Below are positions 12,946 to 24,954 of a stretch of 64,000 bases of DNA, in pieces. A program made the translations under genes and the position numbers. The notes under the pieces were generated by a model. That model was given only the letters and a program-made list of their open reading frames with translations. It was not told the origin of the DNA and ran no database searches. Source of the DNA: Valencia hispanica (Eukaryota; Chordata; Actinopteri; Cyprinodontiformes; Valenciidae); the NCBI GenBank assembly GCA_963556495.2, contig OY747716.1:28258818-28322817 (forward strand). Direction: 5' to 3'. Positions within the stretch are counted from its first letter, which is position 1, and each line of letters begins with the position of its first letter.

Positions 12946-14213
12946 ATGCCTCCACTCACCTGCAGTCCTGGGTGTGATGGCTGCGCAAAACTTAGCCAGA
13001 GGGTTCTGGAGCTGGAGCAGAGGATCTCAACACTCCACCAAATCCAGGACCATGAGTGCGACGTGGACATCATCTTCGGCATCTTGGTGTCCGCCAGCAG
13101 TGCACAGCTGGCGGACACCATTCCCTGCCAGCCCGGCGAAGCTGTGGGGGGAGGATCCATCGCTGTGCCTCCAGGCGGACTCGGGGTGCCAAACGCCGTG
13201 TAACATCTGCAGCAGAGGAGGACCGCTGGTTCCAGCAGGGGGCTAAACCAAAAGCCCCCATCAGCTCCACTCCGGTGCTCCGGTTGGGCCAGGCCGCGGT
13301 GGAGGCGCTTGGAGCAGCCGCCACCGCTCTCCTCCAACCTGCCTGCCTCTATCAAACCGTTTCAGCGCCCTGGATGCGGATTTCCCTCCTCTGACAGCCC
13401 CTGGTCGCCGTAGCTCGGTAGGAGCGCCAACTAATCCCTCCCTGCAGCAGGAGCAACAGCCGGACTCCCGCAGCCCCCAACGTCACGCCAAACCCCGGGC
13501 TGCAGCCAGAACTCGCCGAGGATTGCTCCACTTCACCCCGAACCCACGGAACGAGCCCTCGGCGCCGATTAAACATTGCTGCAGTCCTGGGGAAGCTTCT
13601 ACACCTGGCATACAGCAAGTCCTGGATGGTGAACGATCCTCTGCCCAGTGCAAACATCCACCTGCAGACCCGCCGCCCACCACACTCATCCTCGGGGACT
13701 CTATCATCAGAAACGTGAGGATGAGAGGAGCCCTTACACTGTGTTTCCCTGGAGCCACTGTCACGGACATTACCGAACAGATCCTGCAGCTCATTGATCA
13801 TCACAAATCTGTGAGTAAAGTTGTGATTCATACTGGCACCAATGACATTAATAAACAGCAGTCTGAGCTCCTGAAGCGTGATTTTACTCACCTTTTTAAT
13901 CTTCTAGAAAACACACGTCTCTGTTTTTATTTCTGGCCCCACTCCCACTATCGGCAGAGGAATTGGCCATTTTAGCAGACTATTATCCCTTAATACTTGG
14001 CTCTTCTCCATCACCGCCGTTCACAATATTGGTTTTATAGACAATTTTAAAATTTTTTGGGGCAGGAAGCACCTGTTTGGACCAGACGGGCTCCATCTAA
14101 ATAGACAAGGCACTCGTACACTGACATTGAGCCTGGCATGTGCACGCCCCCCCCTGTCAACTACACTGGCCACAGCTGCCCCTGCCCTCTCTGATTCCTC
14201 CGCCACATCCTGA
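12946..14213 (+). pseudogene. LINE B ORF1: coiled coil plus SGNH/GDSL esterase-like domain
   Basis: The ATG sits in a good CCACCATG context. The N-terminal part (SPGCDGCAKLSQRVLELEQR) is likely a coiled coil preceded by a Cys pair. After a frame change and a Pro/Ser-rich linker, the domain TTLILGDSIIRNV (block I, GDS serine), VVIHTGTNDIN (block III) and, after another frame break, FGPDGLHLNRQG (block V, with the Asp and His) follow. Such esterase ORF1 proteins are known from CR1/L2-type LINEs, where they may help RNA or membrane binding. The gene is broken at about 13200 and 13920. GC content is higher than in the flanks. Confidence 0.78.
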
Positions 14214-14435
14214 TGTGCATATGGTCCCTGCTCCTATGAACTCACCCCTGATTTTAACAGTAACTCACATACTGGACTTGGACCTTGTTCTACCTCATTC
14301 ATACCTGTTATTATCAGCAGAGAGCGGACTAAAAATCATAAACCGAACAAATGCAATCCAAATAATCTCAAAAAATTGCCAAAAGCCCCACTTTCAGTAA
14401 ATCATACAGTCCCTCCATCTCCAATCACTATTAAT

Positions 14436-17206
14436 ATGGCACTTTTTAATGTTCGCTCTCTGCTGAACAAAACCTTTATATGAAATGATCTGATTTTAGA
14501 CCATAATCTTCATTCTTTATTTTTAACAGAAACTTGGCTGAGTGCAGATGCCCCTGTTGTTCTTACAGAGGCCTCCCCAACTAATTTTAACTTCACTTAT
14601 TCTACGAGGAGTAGCAAAAGGGGAGGCAGAACTGCTTTTAGAAGTTCATCAACACTTTCCGCCAAACCTGTTTTATTTGATAACTATTTTACTTTTGAAT
14701 ATAATGCAAATGTTTTTAGCACTCCTCAGATTTTATGTGTCACAATTTATAGGCCTCCTAAAAAGAGTGCACTTTTTATTCAAGAATTTTCAGAGTTTTT
14801 ATCAACTTTGCACAACTCCTTTGAAAGGATCATTTTAGTTGGTGATTTTAATCTACATTTAGATAACCTTTTAGATCCTTTATCAACAGATTTTTTAAAC
14901 ATCCTGACTTATATGGATTTTAGCCAACATGTCATGCAGCCGACTCACAACAAAGGACACACCCTGGACTTGGTCATCACGTATGGCCTGTCCACCCGTG
15001 TGTCCTCTGTTGTTGACTTGGCTGTCTCTGACCACTACTGTGTGTTTTTTAACATCACCAGTTTTATTCAGCAGGAGACCAACTGTCAGGAAGCGCCATC
15101 TAACCCCTGAAGTGGCTGAAGGTTTTCTGGAAATTTTTAAAAAGAATCCTCCTATTGTTTTACCTGCCCCCTGTGATTTTATTGTCAATGATTTTAACAG
15201 AAGGCTTCAGTCCACTCTTGACCGGCTTGCTCCATTACAAGTTAAAAGTTTTAAATCTAAAGCTGCAACGCCGTGGAAAAATGAAAACCTCCGAAAAATG
15301 AAGAGAAATTGTAGGGCGGCAGAGAGAAAATGGAGCAAAAGACCACAGTAAACCATCAAATATACACAGATCTTCTCAAATTATACAACAATGCAGTAAG
15401 GAATTTAAGAAATTCATACTTCTCCAAAATCATCTCAGAAAATAAAAATAATTCCAAAATCCTTTTTGCCACCATTGATAAACTTTTTAACAGAGCTACT
15501 ACTGCATTTCCTAAAACCCCCTCAAACACTCTTTGTGAGGAGTTTGCAGACCACTTCAGAGGGAAGGTAGACACCATCAGATGTAAGATTTTATCTTCTC
15601 AGAGTAACATGGTTTTAGACAAATCTGAGTGTGTCTTTACCAGAGGAAACGCTGGACAGTTTTGTCCTGGTAGAAGCTGGGACTCTTGATAAAGTTTTCC
15701 CCTCAGTGAGGCCCACCACATGTGTTTTGGACCCGATTCCCACTTCCTTTTTTAAGCAATTTTATGGATCTTTTAGAGATGAGATTTTAACCATGATGAA
15801 TTGCTCCCTTCAGACGGGGGTCTTTCCTGCCGCCTTTAAAGGGGCAGTGGTGAGGCCCCTCTTGAAGAAGAGCAATTTAGATTTGAATGGTTTGAACAAT
15901 TTTAGACCGGTATCTAACTTACCTTTTTTAAGCAAAATTTTAGATTTTTTTTTTTTATTCAACTTAATGATTTTATTAATGAGCACAATGTCCTGGAGAA
16001 ATTTCAGTCTGGTTTTAGGGTGAACCACAACACAGAGACGGCCCTTCTAAAGATTTTAAATGATTTTAGATTAAACTATGATGGACAGAGGGTGACAGTG
16101 TTGGTTCTACTGGATCTAAGCGCTGCCTTCGATACAGTAGACCACACTATTCTTTTAACCCATTTAAAACAGATTGGCCTCTATGGTGCTGTTCACAAAT
16201 GGTTCACATCCTATCTCACAGACAGGACTTTTATGGTAAGTTTAGATACCTGCTCCTCTAGTGTCCATAGGATTACATGTGGTGTGCCCCAGAGTTCGAT
16301 TTTAGGCCCAGTGCTTTCTAACCTGTATATGCTCCCTCTTGGCAGCGTCATCAGAAGACATAGAGTCAACTTTCACAGTTATGCTGATTATACACAGCTG
16401 TACATCTCCATGTCTCCCGATGACACACGGCCAATGGATGCACTTTTTAACTGCATTTTAGACATTAAATCCTGGATGGCAGAAAACTTTCTCCAGCTCA
16501 ACCAGGACAAAACTGAAGTTTTAGTCATCGGTCCTGAGCCTCAGAGAGAAACTTTTACCAAAACTACAATCACTGTCTTTTAATCCCTCTTTACAAGTGA
16601 AGAACCTGGGCGTGATTTTTGACGCTGAGCTGACTTTTATTCCTCACATAAGAAATATTACTAAAATAGGTTTTTATCAACTAAAGAACATCGCCAGAGT
16701 CCGCCCCATACTCTCTCGGGCCAACACGGAGACACTGATGCATGCTTTTATCTCCAGTAGAATTGATTACTGTAATGCCCTGCTTTCTGGTCTTCCCAAA
16801 AAGAATATATCAGGTTCACAACTACTACAAAATTCAGCAGCACGTGTCCTGACGAAGACCAGGAGGCGGTAGCACATTACACCGGTCTTAAAATCATTGC
16901 ATTGGCTCCCCGTACATTTCAGGATCGACTTTAAGGTTCTTTTAATGGTTTTTAAGTGTCTTAATGGTCTTGGGCCTTCTTATCTCTCTGAACTGCTTTT
17001 ACCATATAAACCTTCGCGGTCTCTGCGCTCCTCCGGCAGCTGTCTCCTTGTCACCCCAAAAGTCAGGACACACACGCATGGCGTCTTTCCAGTTTTATGG
17101 CCCTCACCTCTGGAACAGGCTGCCAGAGGACCTCAGGGCTACAGAAAACGTTCATGTTTTTAAGAGCAGGCTAAAGAATCACCTTTTTAGCCTAGCTTTT
17201 AACTGA
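14436..17206 (+). pseudogene. LINE B ORF2: endonuclease and reverse transcriptase (broken)
   Basis: ATG at 14436 (MALFNVRSLLNK) leads into an AP-endonuclease-like region with LFLTETWLS, IILVGDFNLHLDN and VSDHYCVFF (active-site motifs visible). The reverse transcriptase follows: [54 protein letters not shown] and FHSYADYTQLYI. The catalytic box is YADY instead of YADD, so one of the two metal-binding aspartates is lost. Several frameshifts and stops occur (about 14480, 15350, 16020, 16583, 16870). The ending FKSRLKNHLFSLAFN is complete. Confidence 0.85.
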
Positions 17207-17774
17207 TTATTATTTATTACTGTTTGTTTAATTGCTCTGCATGTTTTATATGGTTATATTTTTATCAGTTTTACTATTTAATCTTAGCACATTAATTTAC
17301 TGTTTATTTTTATACTTTAATTTATCTTAATCCCCGTTCCAGTGTTTCCTCTGTGGGAGCCCTCTGCCCCGGGAGCGGTGGTCAGCTGTGGCTGCCTGGG
17401 TGCTCTCCAGGTGAGCTTGGGTGGAGGTGGGGGTCTTGGCCTTGCCTCCACTGGGCGCCCTGTGTCGGTGCCTCGGCTGCTGCTGTTGGTCTACCGCTGC
17501 CGGGGCAGATGGCTCCTCTGATGGCGTTTCCTTGCATGGTTCATCTACACTTGGCCCAATTTCCTTTTTTACTTTTTCTTTTAACTGTGTGTGTGCATGG
17601 GATATGGGTTGGGGGGAGGGGGGTATAACTGTGACCATGCTTTTAAATCTGTGGGGGAGGGAAGGGAAGGTGGTTTTATGTGGGGTCATTTTAATCTGTA
17701 AAGCATTTTGTGATGCCACTTCTTGTATAAAAAGCACTTTATAAATATAGTTTGATTTGATTTGATTAAAACAT

Positions 17775-17925
17775 ATGTTTACAGTCACTTTCTACTTTAT
17801 AAAAATCTACCTCTTTTGTGTTGGTCTAGGACCTAAAACCTGAATAAAATACATTACAGATTGTGGATACAATGTGACATCTGCAAAAAGGTTTTAGGGG
17901 TATGAACACTATCGAAAGGGGATGT
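17775..17925 (+). mobile_element. right end of the same Tc1-like relic
   Basis: 'ttttgtgttggtctaggacc' and 'gaataaaatacattacagat', then 'ttttaggggtatgaacacta', correspond to the 3' terminal region of fish Tc1 elements (normally '...aaaatacattgaagtttgtgg...ggggtatgaatactttt'). Orientation and order match the fragment left of LINE B, so the two were one element before the LINE inserted. Confidence 0.6.
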
Positions 17926-18674
17926 AATCCACAAGTCTCAAAAGACGGATGCTAACTACAACTAGAAAAGCACTCAGAGAGCTCAGACCTCCGCCAAGGC
18001 AGCTCAGTCCTCCCCAGCCCCCACCCCAGACGGTGATACAGATCGCCCCCAAAATCTAATCACTTGTTTCTGGTCTCACACTAGACATGTCCTGAAAATG
18101 TTATCAAAATCCCTCCATAGCTTTTTAAATTATGTTGCTGAAAGACAAACAAACAAACAAACAAACCCAGGCAAAAGCATAATCTCCTTGGGGGAGGTCA
18201 AAATGACAATATATTTTTTTTAAATGAAAACAGATACACAATCAGCAAGGAGTGAGTAACCAATTAATAATAAAAAAGACTCATTTTAGTCCAATCAGGG
18301 TATTCATGTTTAAAACACTCCATCTACTTTAACCTTGATCAGATAAATTATTATAATACAGTATTATGTGTTCATAAGCAATTATGTCTCATTTATATTA
18401 ATTATCAGAGCTAAAGAGGGGGCATGCAGAGCACTTTTGTATTGCACAGTGTGTCTTATTGAACACTTCATTTTACAGAGCTTGAGCTTCAGCTAAACCA
18501 TGTAACTACAAGCTAGTCACCATGGAAAATTTAGGTGTGACAATAAGGGATACCTGTTAAGACTAGAAGCTCTTTGGGGTGGGTTTTTTCTTCATGCACC
18601 AGGGATTATTTTAAATCAGAGAAAATTAAGAAAATTGAAAACAATATAAACAAATTAGAGGTTAAAATGGACAA
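17926..18674. other. no gene; short simple repeat
   Basis: AT-rich intergenic or intronic DNA containing an (AAAC)5-like run near 18145-18166. No exon or transposon landmark seen. Confidence 0.5.
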
Positions 18675-19427
18675 GACATTTTCAGCTCAGTCAGATTGGA
18701 TTCAGAATGTCTGTGAATCAATCTTTGGGTCTTGCCACACATTCTTAATTAGACTGGTGTCTGGACTTTGATTGCGCCATTCTAACACATGAAAATGTGT
18801 TTATCTCAAACATTATTTTGTAACTATGGCTGTATTTTTAGGGTTGTTGTCCTGCTGGAGGGTAAAACTGTCCATCAGTCTCAAGTCTTTGGAAGTTTCC
18901 AACAGGTTTTCCTCCAGGATTGCCCAAATTTAGCCCCACCCATTTCACCTAGCAACCACAACCAGCTTCCCTGTCCTTGTGAAAGAAAGGTTCCCTACAG
19001 CATGATGCTGCAACCACCCTGTTTCACTGTAGGGATGGGGTGTTTATTCCCCGTTCATTTTAAAATGATGGATAAATGTTCCCTGAGACAGTAAAAGCTT
19101 TGGGGTTCTACAAGCCAACTTTGCCCCACTGTCGGACAATAAACGATTTCTAACTAAAAAATTAAAACAAATAACTGTTCACAAACGTTCCCAGGTTTTC
19201 CGGTGATCTCTCAAGTTTTTGCACTAGATTTTATCTTAGAGGCATCAGAGAAAAGAGGGTTGATTACAAACGCATGCCACATATTTCCGTTATCTACTTT
19301 TTAAAAAGTTTGAAAACCATGACTGATATTTCTTCAACTTTGCTATTGCTCAATAATTTTTTTTTTTCATCACATTAAGCCAAAATGAAACATATTAAAG
19401 TTTGAATATTTTGCAAGGCCCTGAACG
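18675..19427 (-). mobile_element. decayed Tc1-like transposon, truncated
   Basis: Minus-strand Tc1 transposase landmarks: 'cagctcagtcagattggatt', 'gttgtcctgctggagggtaa' (the QQD-region), 'cctacagcatgatgctgcaa' and 'gtttcactgtagggatgggg'. The outer end 'ttttgcaaggccctga' near 19425 resembles a Tc1 terminus. The other end is missing. Similar in layout to the complete copy at 43940-45526 but much more diverged. Confidence 0.65.
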
Positions 19428-20162
19428 ACAACAGAAGTAGGAGAGAACCCATGGTCCCAGATGTTTTTTTTATATGTCTTTGCCCATATTTTTTTGAGTC
19501 ATAATGGTGGGAAAACGGAAGACAAACACAATATCAGGTGGGGGGTCAAGATATGTCTGACTGGTGCATGAATCAGAGTGTTTCCTCTCTTACTTTTTTA
19601 TAAGACTGAAGATCTGGACTACAGAGGCCCTTATGAAACCCCTTTAAAAGAACATGCCTGCAGAACAAGTTCAGAAAGAGCTTTTCAACATGAATGGTTA
19701 CATTGTCCACTAAAAGAAATCCAATACACAGAGGGAAACTCATTTAAGTTTTCTATAGGGAGCAAGACCAATAAATGAAAGGATCAGCTCACTGAATCTC
19801 ATTCCTTCAAGTTATTAGCTAAAATGAGTGCAGAGTCAATACTAATTTTCCAAGTACTGGTATACAGAGCACAATGACTGAGACCACTTTCATACTAATA
19901 TAAGTAACAAAAGGACAGCAAGCATATAATCAGATAGTTAATCAGACCAACACTGTATTCAATCAATTAACCCCCCCTCCCCTGTTCACCAGTGGAGCCT
20001 TTACATTGCTTCTGGTTTTGACTGGTTTGATCAAATCAGGTGAGCAACATGAGGACGGATTTAGTGCTGTCTGTAACAAAGGTAAAGACTGCTTTATGTT
20101 CTAGCTTCTCCCATCCTGTGTCTCAATTTTAAATGTTTAAATGTAAAAGTTACAAGAGAGTA
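19428..20162. other. no supported feature
   Basis: AT-rich, with only a 66-codon frame without recognised domain. Confidence 0.45.
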
Positions 20163-21420
20163 ATTCATTCTATTAAAAATAAAATCATTGGCATCCTCCC
20201 AAACATGATTACTTCTTCCTCAGTAAATGAGGCAGTATCGGAAAGAACTGTAGAACCTTAGTTGTGCTTAGGCTGTTTTGATTCAGTCGAGCTTTCGGAA
20301 TTATCAAAAATATTAGCCTCAGCTAAACCTTCAATTTGAATGTTGGACCCAATCCTAACCACATTATTTAAAGAAGTGTTCCATTTGGTTCCTGGCCCCA
20401 TTTTGGATATGATTAATCTATCCTTAGTAAACGCATACGTACCACAGGAATTTAAAATAGCTGTAATAAAAAAACTTTACTCAAGAAACCTTCCCTTGAT
20501 CAAGATGACTTAGTGAATTACAGACCTATATCTAACCTTCCTTTCTTATCCAAAGTCCTTGAGAAAATTGTTGCTAATCAAGTCTGTGAGCATTTAAACA
20601 GTAACGAGCTGTTTGAAGAGTTTCAGTCAGGTTTTAGAGCTCATCATAGCACTGAAACAGCACTGGTGAAGGTTACTAATGATATTCTCATGGCCTCAGA
20701 TAATGGACTTGTGTCTGTTCTGGTTTTGTTAGATCTCAGTGCTGCTTTTGACACAGTCGATCATAATATTCTCCTAGAAAGGCTTGATCATGTTGCAGGG
20801 ATCAAAGGAACAGCACTAGGCTGGTTTAAATCATATTTGTCTGATAGATTCCAGTTTGTTCATCTAAATGATAAATCTTCTTCATTCTCAAGGGTTACTT
20901 GTGGAGTTCCACAGGGTTCCGTGCTTGGACCAATTCTGTTCACCATATATATGCTCCCAATTGGTAGAATCATTAGACAGCATGGGATAAATTTCCACAG
21001 CTATGCAGATGATACACAACTATATTTATCCATAAATCCTGATTAACCCAGTAGGGATGGGACAAAATATCGTTTGGCGAAATATCGCGATACAAAACGT
21101 GACGAAATGCATCGAGGTCGAAAACAATGGATCGCGAAATAAAGACTAGATGCATGATTTGTGTAGTTTATAAATAATTTAGTGTATTATGTGTGTGTGT
21201 ATGTATGTGGGGCAGGAATACAGTCTATGGTGGCAGGCTGGCAGCACCATCTGCTGATCAAGCAGGGTAAAACTAAATGAAAAAAAAAATTATATCCGGG
21301 GAACGGTGCAGTGCGACGTCACGTCAAGTCACAGCGCATGTTGCAACATCACTTCAGGGTACAGCGAGCGAACAAATATTAGCATTAGCACCAACTGCCT
21401 TGCCCCCAAACAGCCGAAAA

Positions 21421-22608
21421 ATGGAGTCAAATGAGGTCGAAATTGAGGACGCTACGCCTGGATACAAGTCATCTGTCTGGCAGTATTTTGGCTTTCTCGT
21501 TAAAAAAGACAAAGACGGCAATAGAGTAACTGACGAGACTAAGACTGTGTGTAAGCTATGCTATGCTGTCATTCCGTACACCACCTCCAACACAACAAAC
21601 ATGAACCACCACCTTCAACGTCACCATAAAAATGTGAAGACGGCCCCGGAGAAAACGAGCCTACCGAAGGGACAGCTGACCATGAAACAAGCACTGACAC
21701 CAACTCTACCCCCGTCAAGTCCGCGTGCAAAACAGATAACCAGACTCATTGGCGAGTTCATGGCGGACTACTTGGCTCCATTTAACATTGTAGAGAACAG
21801 AAAACTCATCCAAATGTTCAAGGTGCTGGAGCCCAAGTTTAAGATGCCATGCCGAGGACTTTTTTCAGAGAAGGTAATCCCGGAAATTTACAATGAAACC
21901 AAACAAAGCGTGAAAGAGTGTCTAAAAAATGCCGACTACGTCGCCCTGACCACCGACAGCTGGTCCTCGCATGCAACACAGAGTTATATCCCCATCACAG
22001 GATGGACAGGAGGAACGAGAAATGGGAGAGTAAAAGCTTTGTGTTGCAAACTCGTGAGCTAAGTGAAAGTCATACTGGTGTTAACATAGCTCACGTGTTG
22101 AGAAATGCACTGAGTGAGTGGGAGCTAACGAGGCCAGACACAACCATTGCTTGTGTCACAGACAACGCGACCAACATAGACATTGCTGTGAGAGAGAGCG
22201 GTCTCCACCCTCACATCAAGTGCTTGGCACATGTTGTGAATCTGGCCAGTAAGCGAGGCTTGGCTGTCTCCCGTGTCGCGTGCCTTCTTGGTCGTGTGCG
22301 AAGAATAACTACATTCTTTTACAAGAGCATGTCATGACATGGTGCAGGAGTGCACAGCGCTTGACCCACGATTCCGAAGCCTGTCCCATCTGAATGATGA
22401 ACAACGCGAGTCCATCTATGCCCGAATACGTGAAAACGCTTCAGCACTTTACGAGCAGCACAACCAGGTAGGCTAATTTTTATTGGAAAAAAAATTGAGG
22501 TGTCCTGCGCATGTGTAACTCTGTATGTGTAGGGCAGAGCCTGAAAACGTATTTCTCATGTTTTTTGTTTTTTTTTTATTAGTCTATCTGAGAGAGAGTG
22601 AGAGAGCC

Positions 22609-22654
<46 letters not shown>

Positions 22655-23211
22655 TGAAGGACAAAAATGTTTGAGCCAGTAGAAATGTTTCAGCTAGTTT
22701 TTCGATTTTTATTTTTTTTTCAGACCAGTTACAGAACCACTAGGGCCAGTGCTTCAACATCAGGGGCAGCAGCAGAGCAGGCCAGGGTCATGGTTGAGGC
22801 AGCACAGGGAGCAGAGCAGAGCCAGGAAGAGCCAGTAGAAGGAGAAATGCAAATGAAGGACGTGACACAGCCCCCCCACCAAAGAAGACAGCATTAGAAG
22901 ATCTCCTTGGGAGCTCCTACACTACTGTTGAGACAGTGCAGTCCAGCAGAGGGATTGAAATGGAGATACTCTCCTACAGAAGTGGGATTCCTATCCCACT
23001 CAACAGTAGTCCACTTGAGTGGTGGAAAGTTAATGCATATGCTTACCCCGTACTTGCCCCCCTTGCCGAAGCCTACCTTTGCATTCCTGCTACGTCAGTG
23101 CCCAGTGAGCGTGTCTTTTCCACGGCAGGAGACATTGTGTCTGCTCAAAGATCACTGATTACACCAAAACATGTTGATATGTTAGTTTTTTTGAAGAATA
23201 ACCAGTCCTGA
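21421..23211 (+). pseudogene. BED-finger hAT transposase (ZBED-like), broken
   Basis: From ATG 21421 the protein has a BED zinc finger (VCKLCYAVIP ... HHLQRHH: two Cys, two His), then LTTDSWSS with the first catalytic Asp. After a frameshift near 22040 come VTDNATNIDIAV with the second Asp and IKCLAHVVNLA. A large central part is then missing: the sequence jumps from TTFFYKS to ALDPRFRSLSHLND. A probable intron (donor CAG-GTAGGC at about 22469, acceptor TTTCAG ending at about 22722) follows. After a frameshift in a C-run near 22870 comes the hAT dimerisation domain (PLEWWKVNA ... SVPSERVFSTAGDIVS). It could not work as a transposase. Confidence 0.85.
22614..22650. repeat. (GA)n microsatellite inside the hAT intron
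   Basis: About 18 GA units between the probable splice sites of the hAT transposase gene. Confidence 0.9.
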
Positions 23212-24954
23212 GATAACTTAACCTAGGGTTAGAGCAGCACTAAGGGAGTGTTCTTGTTTGTGTTTGGCCTGTTAGGCCTTGTGTTTCCCTGTGTGCAACT
23301 GAAAAAAAAAAAAAACAAGCTGTTATTATACATTAATATTTTTTCTTTTTTGATATTGTATCTTGACGTATCGTTTCGTGACTCTGACATATCGAGGTGC
23401 ATCGTATCGTGAGTTTAAGTGTATCGTCCCATCCCTAGAACCCAGTCAGTTAGGTAGATTAAAGGCATATCTGGAAGACATAAAAACATGGATGACCCTA
23501 AACTTTTTGCTTTTAAATTCTGACAAAACAGAAGTTGCTGTCTTTGGACCAGAAGTTCTTAAACAGAAACTGATTAGTCAATCACTTCATCTGGATGGCA
23601 TTAAATTGGCCCCCAGTAATAACGTAAAGAACCTCGGCGTTATTTTTGACCGAGACTTGACATTTAAATCCCATATTAAACAGGTTTCTGGGATTTCTTT
23701 CTTTAATCTCCGGAATATTGCTAAAATTAGAAACATCCTGTCCAGGAGTGATGCTGAGAAACTAGTCCATGCATTTGTTACCTCAAGGCTGGACTACTGT
23801 AATTCTTTACTATCAGGAAGTCAACAAAATGCCATTAAAAGCCTTCAGTTGATCCAAAATGCGGCAGCAAGAGTTCTGATTAATATTAAAAAGAGAGATC
23901 ACATTTCTTCTGTTTTAGCTTCCCTTCATTGGCTCCCTGTTAAATCCAGAATATAATTTAAGATCCTTCTTCTTACATACAAAGCCCTTAATAATCAAGC
24001 TCCATCATACATCAGAGATTTAATTGTTCCATATGTTCCTAACAGAGCCCTTCGCTCTCAGACTGCAGGTTTACTTGTAGTTTCTAGGATTTCTAAAAGT
24101 AGAATGGGAGGCAGATCTTTTAGTTATCAGGCTCTTCTCCTGTGGAACCAGCTCCCAGCTTTAGTCCGTGAGGCAGACACTCTGTCTACTTTTAAGGCCA
24201 GGCTTAAAATGTTCCTTTTTGATAAAGCTTATAGTTAGAGTGGCTTAGGTCATCCTGAGCTATCTCTGTAGTTATGCTGCTATAGGCTTAGACTGCTGGA
24301 GGACAGACTTACCAATTTTCTTCACTCTGCTACTTCCTTTTCTCCTACGACTCTCCAGTTGTATTACAGTACATTCTGTTATTTCGACTGTTAACTTTGT
24401 TTTCTCTCTGTGTTTTTCTCTCCATAGAAGATATACCTGGTCTGGTATCCTGCTTGGTTGCAATGCCCTGTTGGACGGGAGGCATCGACTGGGATGATGC
24501 TCCCAGTAACTGAACATCCACTGTGTCCTGTTATTAACTTTTTACTTTCTGTAACATAGAAAGTTCTCTTATATCAGATCTTCTGTTCCTTCTGTGTTTC
24601 TGCTCTGTCTTCTCAAACCCCCAGACGGTCGTGGCAGATGGCCGCTCCTACTGAGCCTGGTTCTGTTGGAGGTTTCTTCCTGTTAAAGGGGAGTTTTTCC
24701 TCTCCACCGTCACTACATGCTTGCTCAGTATGAGGGATTACTGAAGGATTGCTGTGGTTGGAAAGTCTGCATCAACGGGGCCGAACCTCACGCCAATGAC
24801 TGACGCAATCTGCTGGGATTCCTTAAATAGGAAACTTTTTAACTAATTGGAATGTTTGTATAAATGTATTGAAATGACTTCTTGTTAAGTGCCTTGAGAT
24901 GACATCTGTTGTGAATTGGCGCTATATAAATAAACTGAATTGAAATCCTTTTTT

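Larger units (their letters stand above)
12905..17768 (+). mobile_element. L2/CR1-type LINE, family B, near full length
   Basis: About 4.9 kb with both open reading frames recognisable in order: ORF1 with a coiled coil and an SGNH esterase domain, ORF2 with an AP-type endonuclease and reverse transcriptase, then a 3' region ending 'aaatatagtttgatttgatt' with repeated TTTGA units, the usual tail type of this group. Frameshifts and stops make it inactive. A partial minus-strand copy of the same family lies at 32640-34345. It inserted into an older Tc1 element. Confidence 0.85.
21052..23437 (+). mobile_element. hAT-superfamily DNA transposon nested in LINE A copy 2
   Basis: About 2.39 kb with 12-bp perfect terminal inverted repeats (TAGGGATGGGAC) and subterminal TATCG-rich motifs at both ends. 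The flanks are TAACCCAG (21044-21051) and GAACCCAG (23438-23445), an 8-bp target duplication with one mismatch. The undisturbed LINE copy 1 has GAACCCAG at this spot. Eight-base duplications are the hAT hallmark. The interior encodes a BED-finger transposase that has been damaged. Confidence 0.9.
20163..24238 (+). pseudogene. LINE A reverse transcriptase, copy 2 (broken and interrupted)
   Basis: Left part: 20513-21046 with [46 protein letters not shown] and an intact [12 protein letters not shown]. It ends at a TAA made by a base change inside the hAT target duplication. Right part: from 23444 onward (PSQLGRLKAYLEDIKTWM and following) to a TAA at the same place as copy 1 (KSRI-stop), then the C-terminal piece ending at 24238. 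An extra run of A near 20467 breaks the upstream frame. Confidence 0.85.
20163..24945 (+). mobile_element. L2/CR1-type LINE, family A copy 2, split by a hAT element
   Basis: The LINE is present as 20163-21051 and 23438-24945. It aligns with copy 1 (8398-10800) in the same order, is truncated further at its 5' end, and ends in the same tail. When the hAT insert and one copy of the target duplication are removed, the reading frame across the junction is that of copy 1. Confidence 0.9.

Noticed and set aside
12930..13355. 141-codon minus-strand frame and overlapping plus frames
   Set aside because: Shadows of the GC-rich LINE B ORF1. Only the frame with the coiled coil and the later esterase blocks is meaningful.
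17327..17788. 153-codon minus-strand frame
   Set aside because: It is antisense to the 3' region of LINE B, with no domain.
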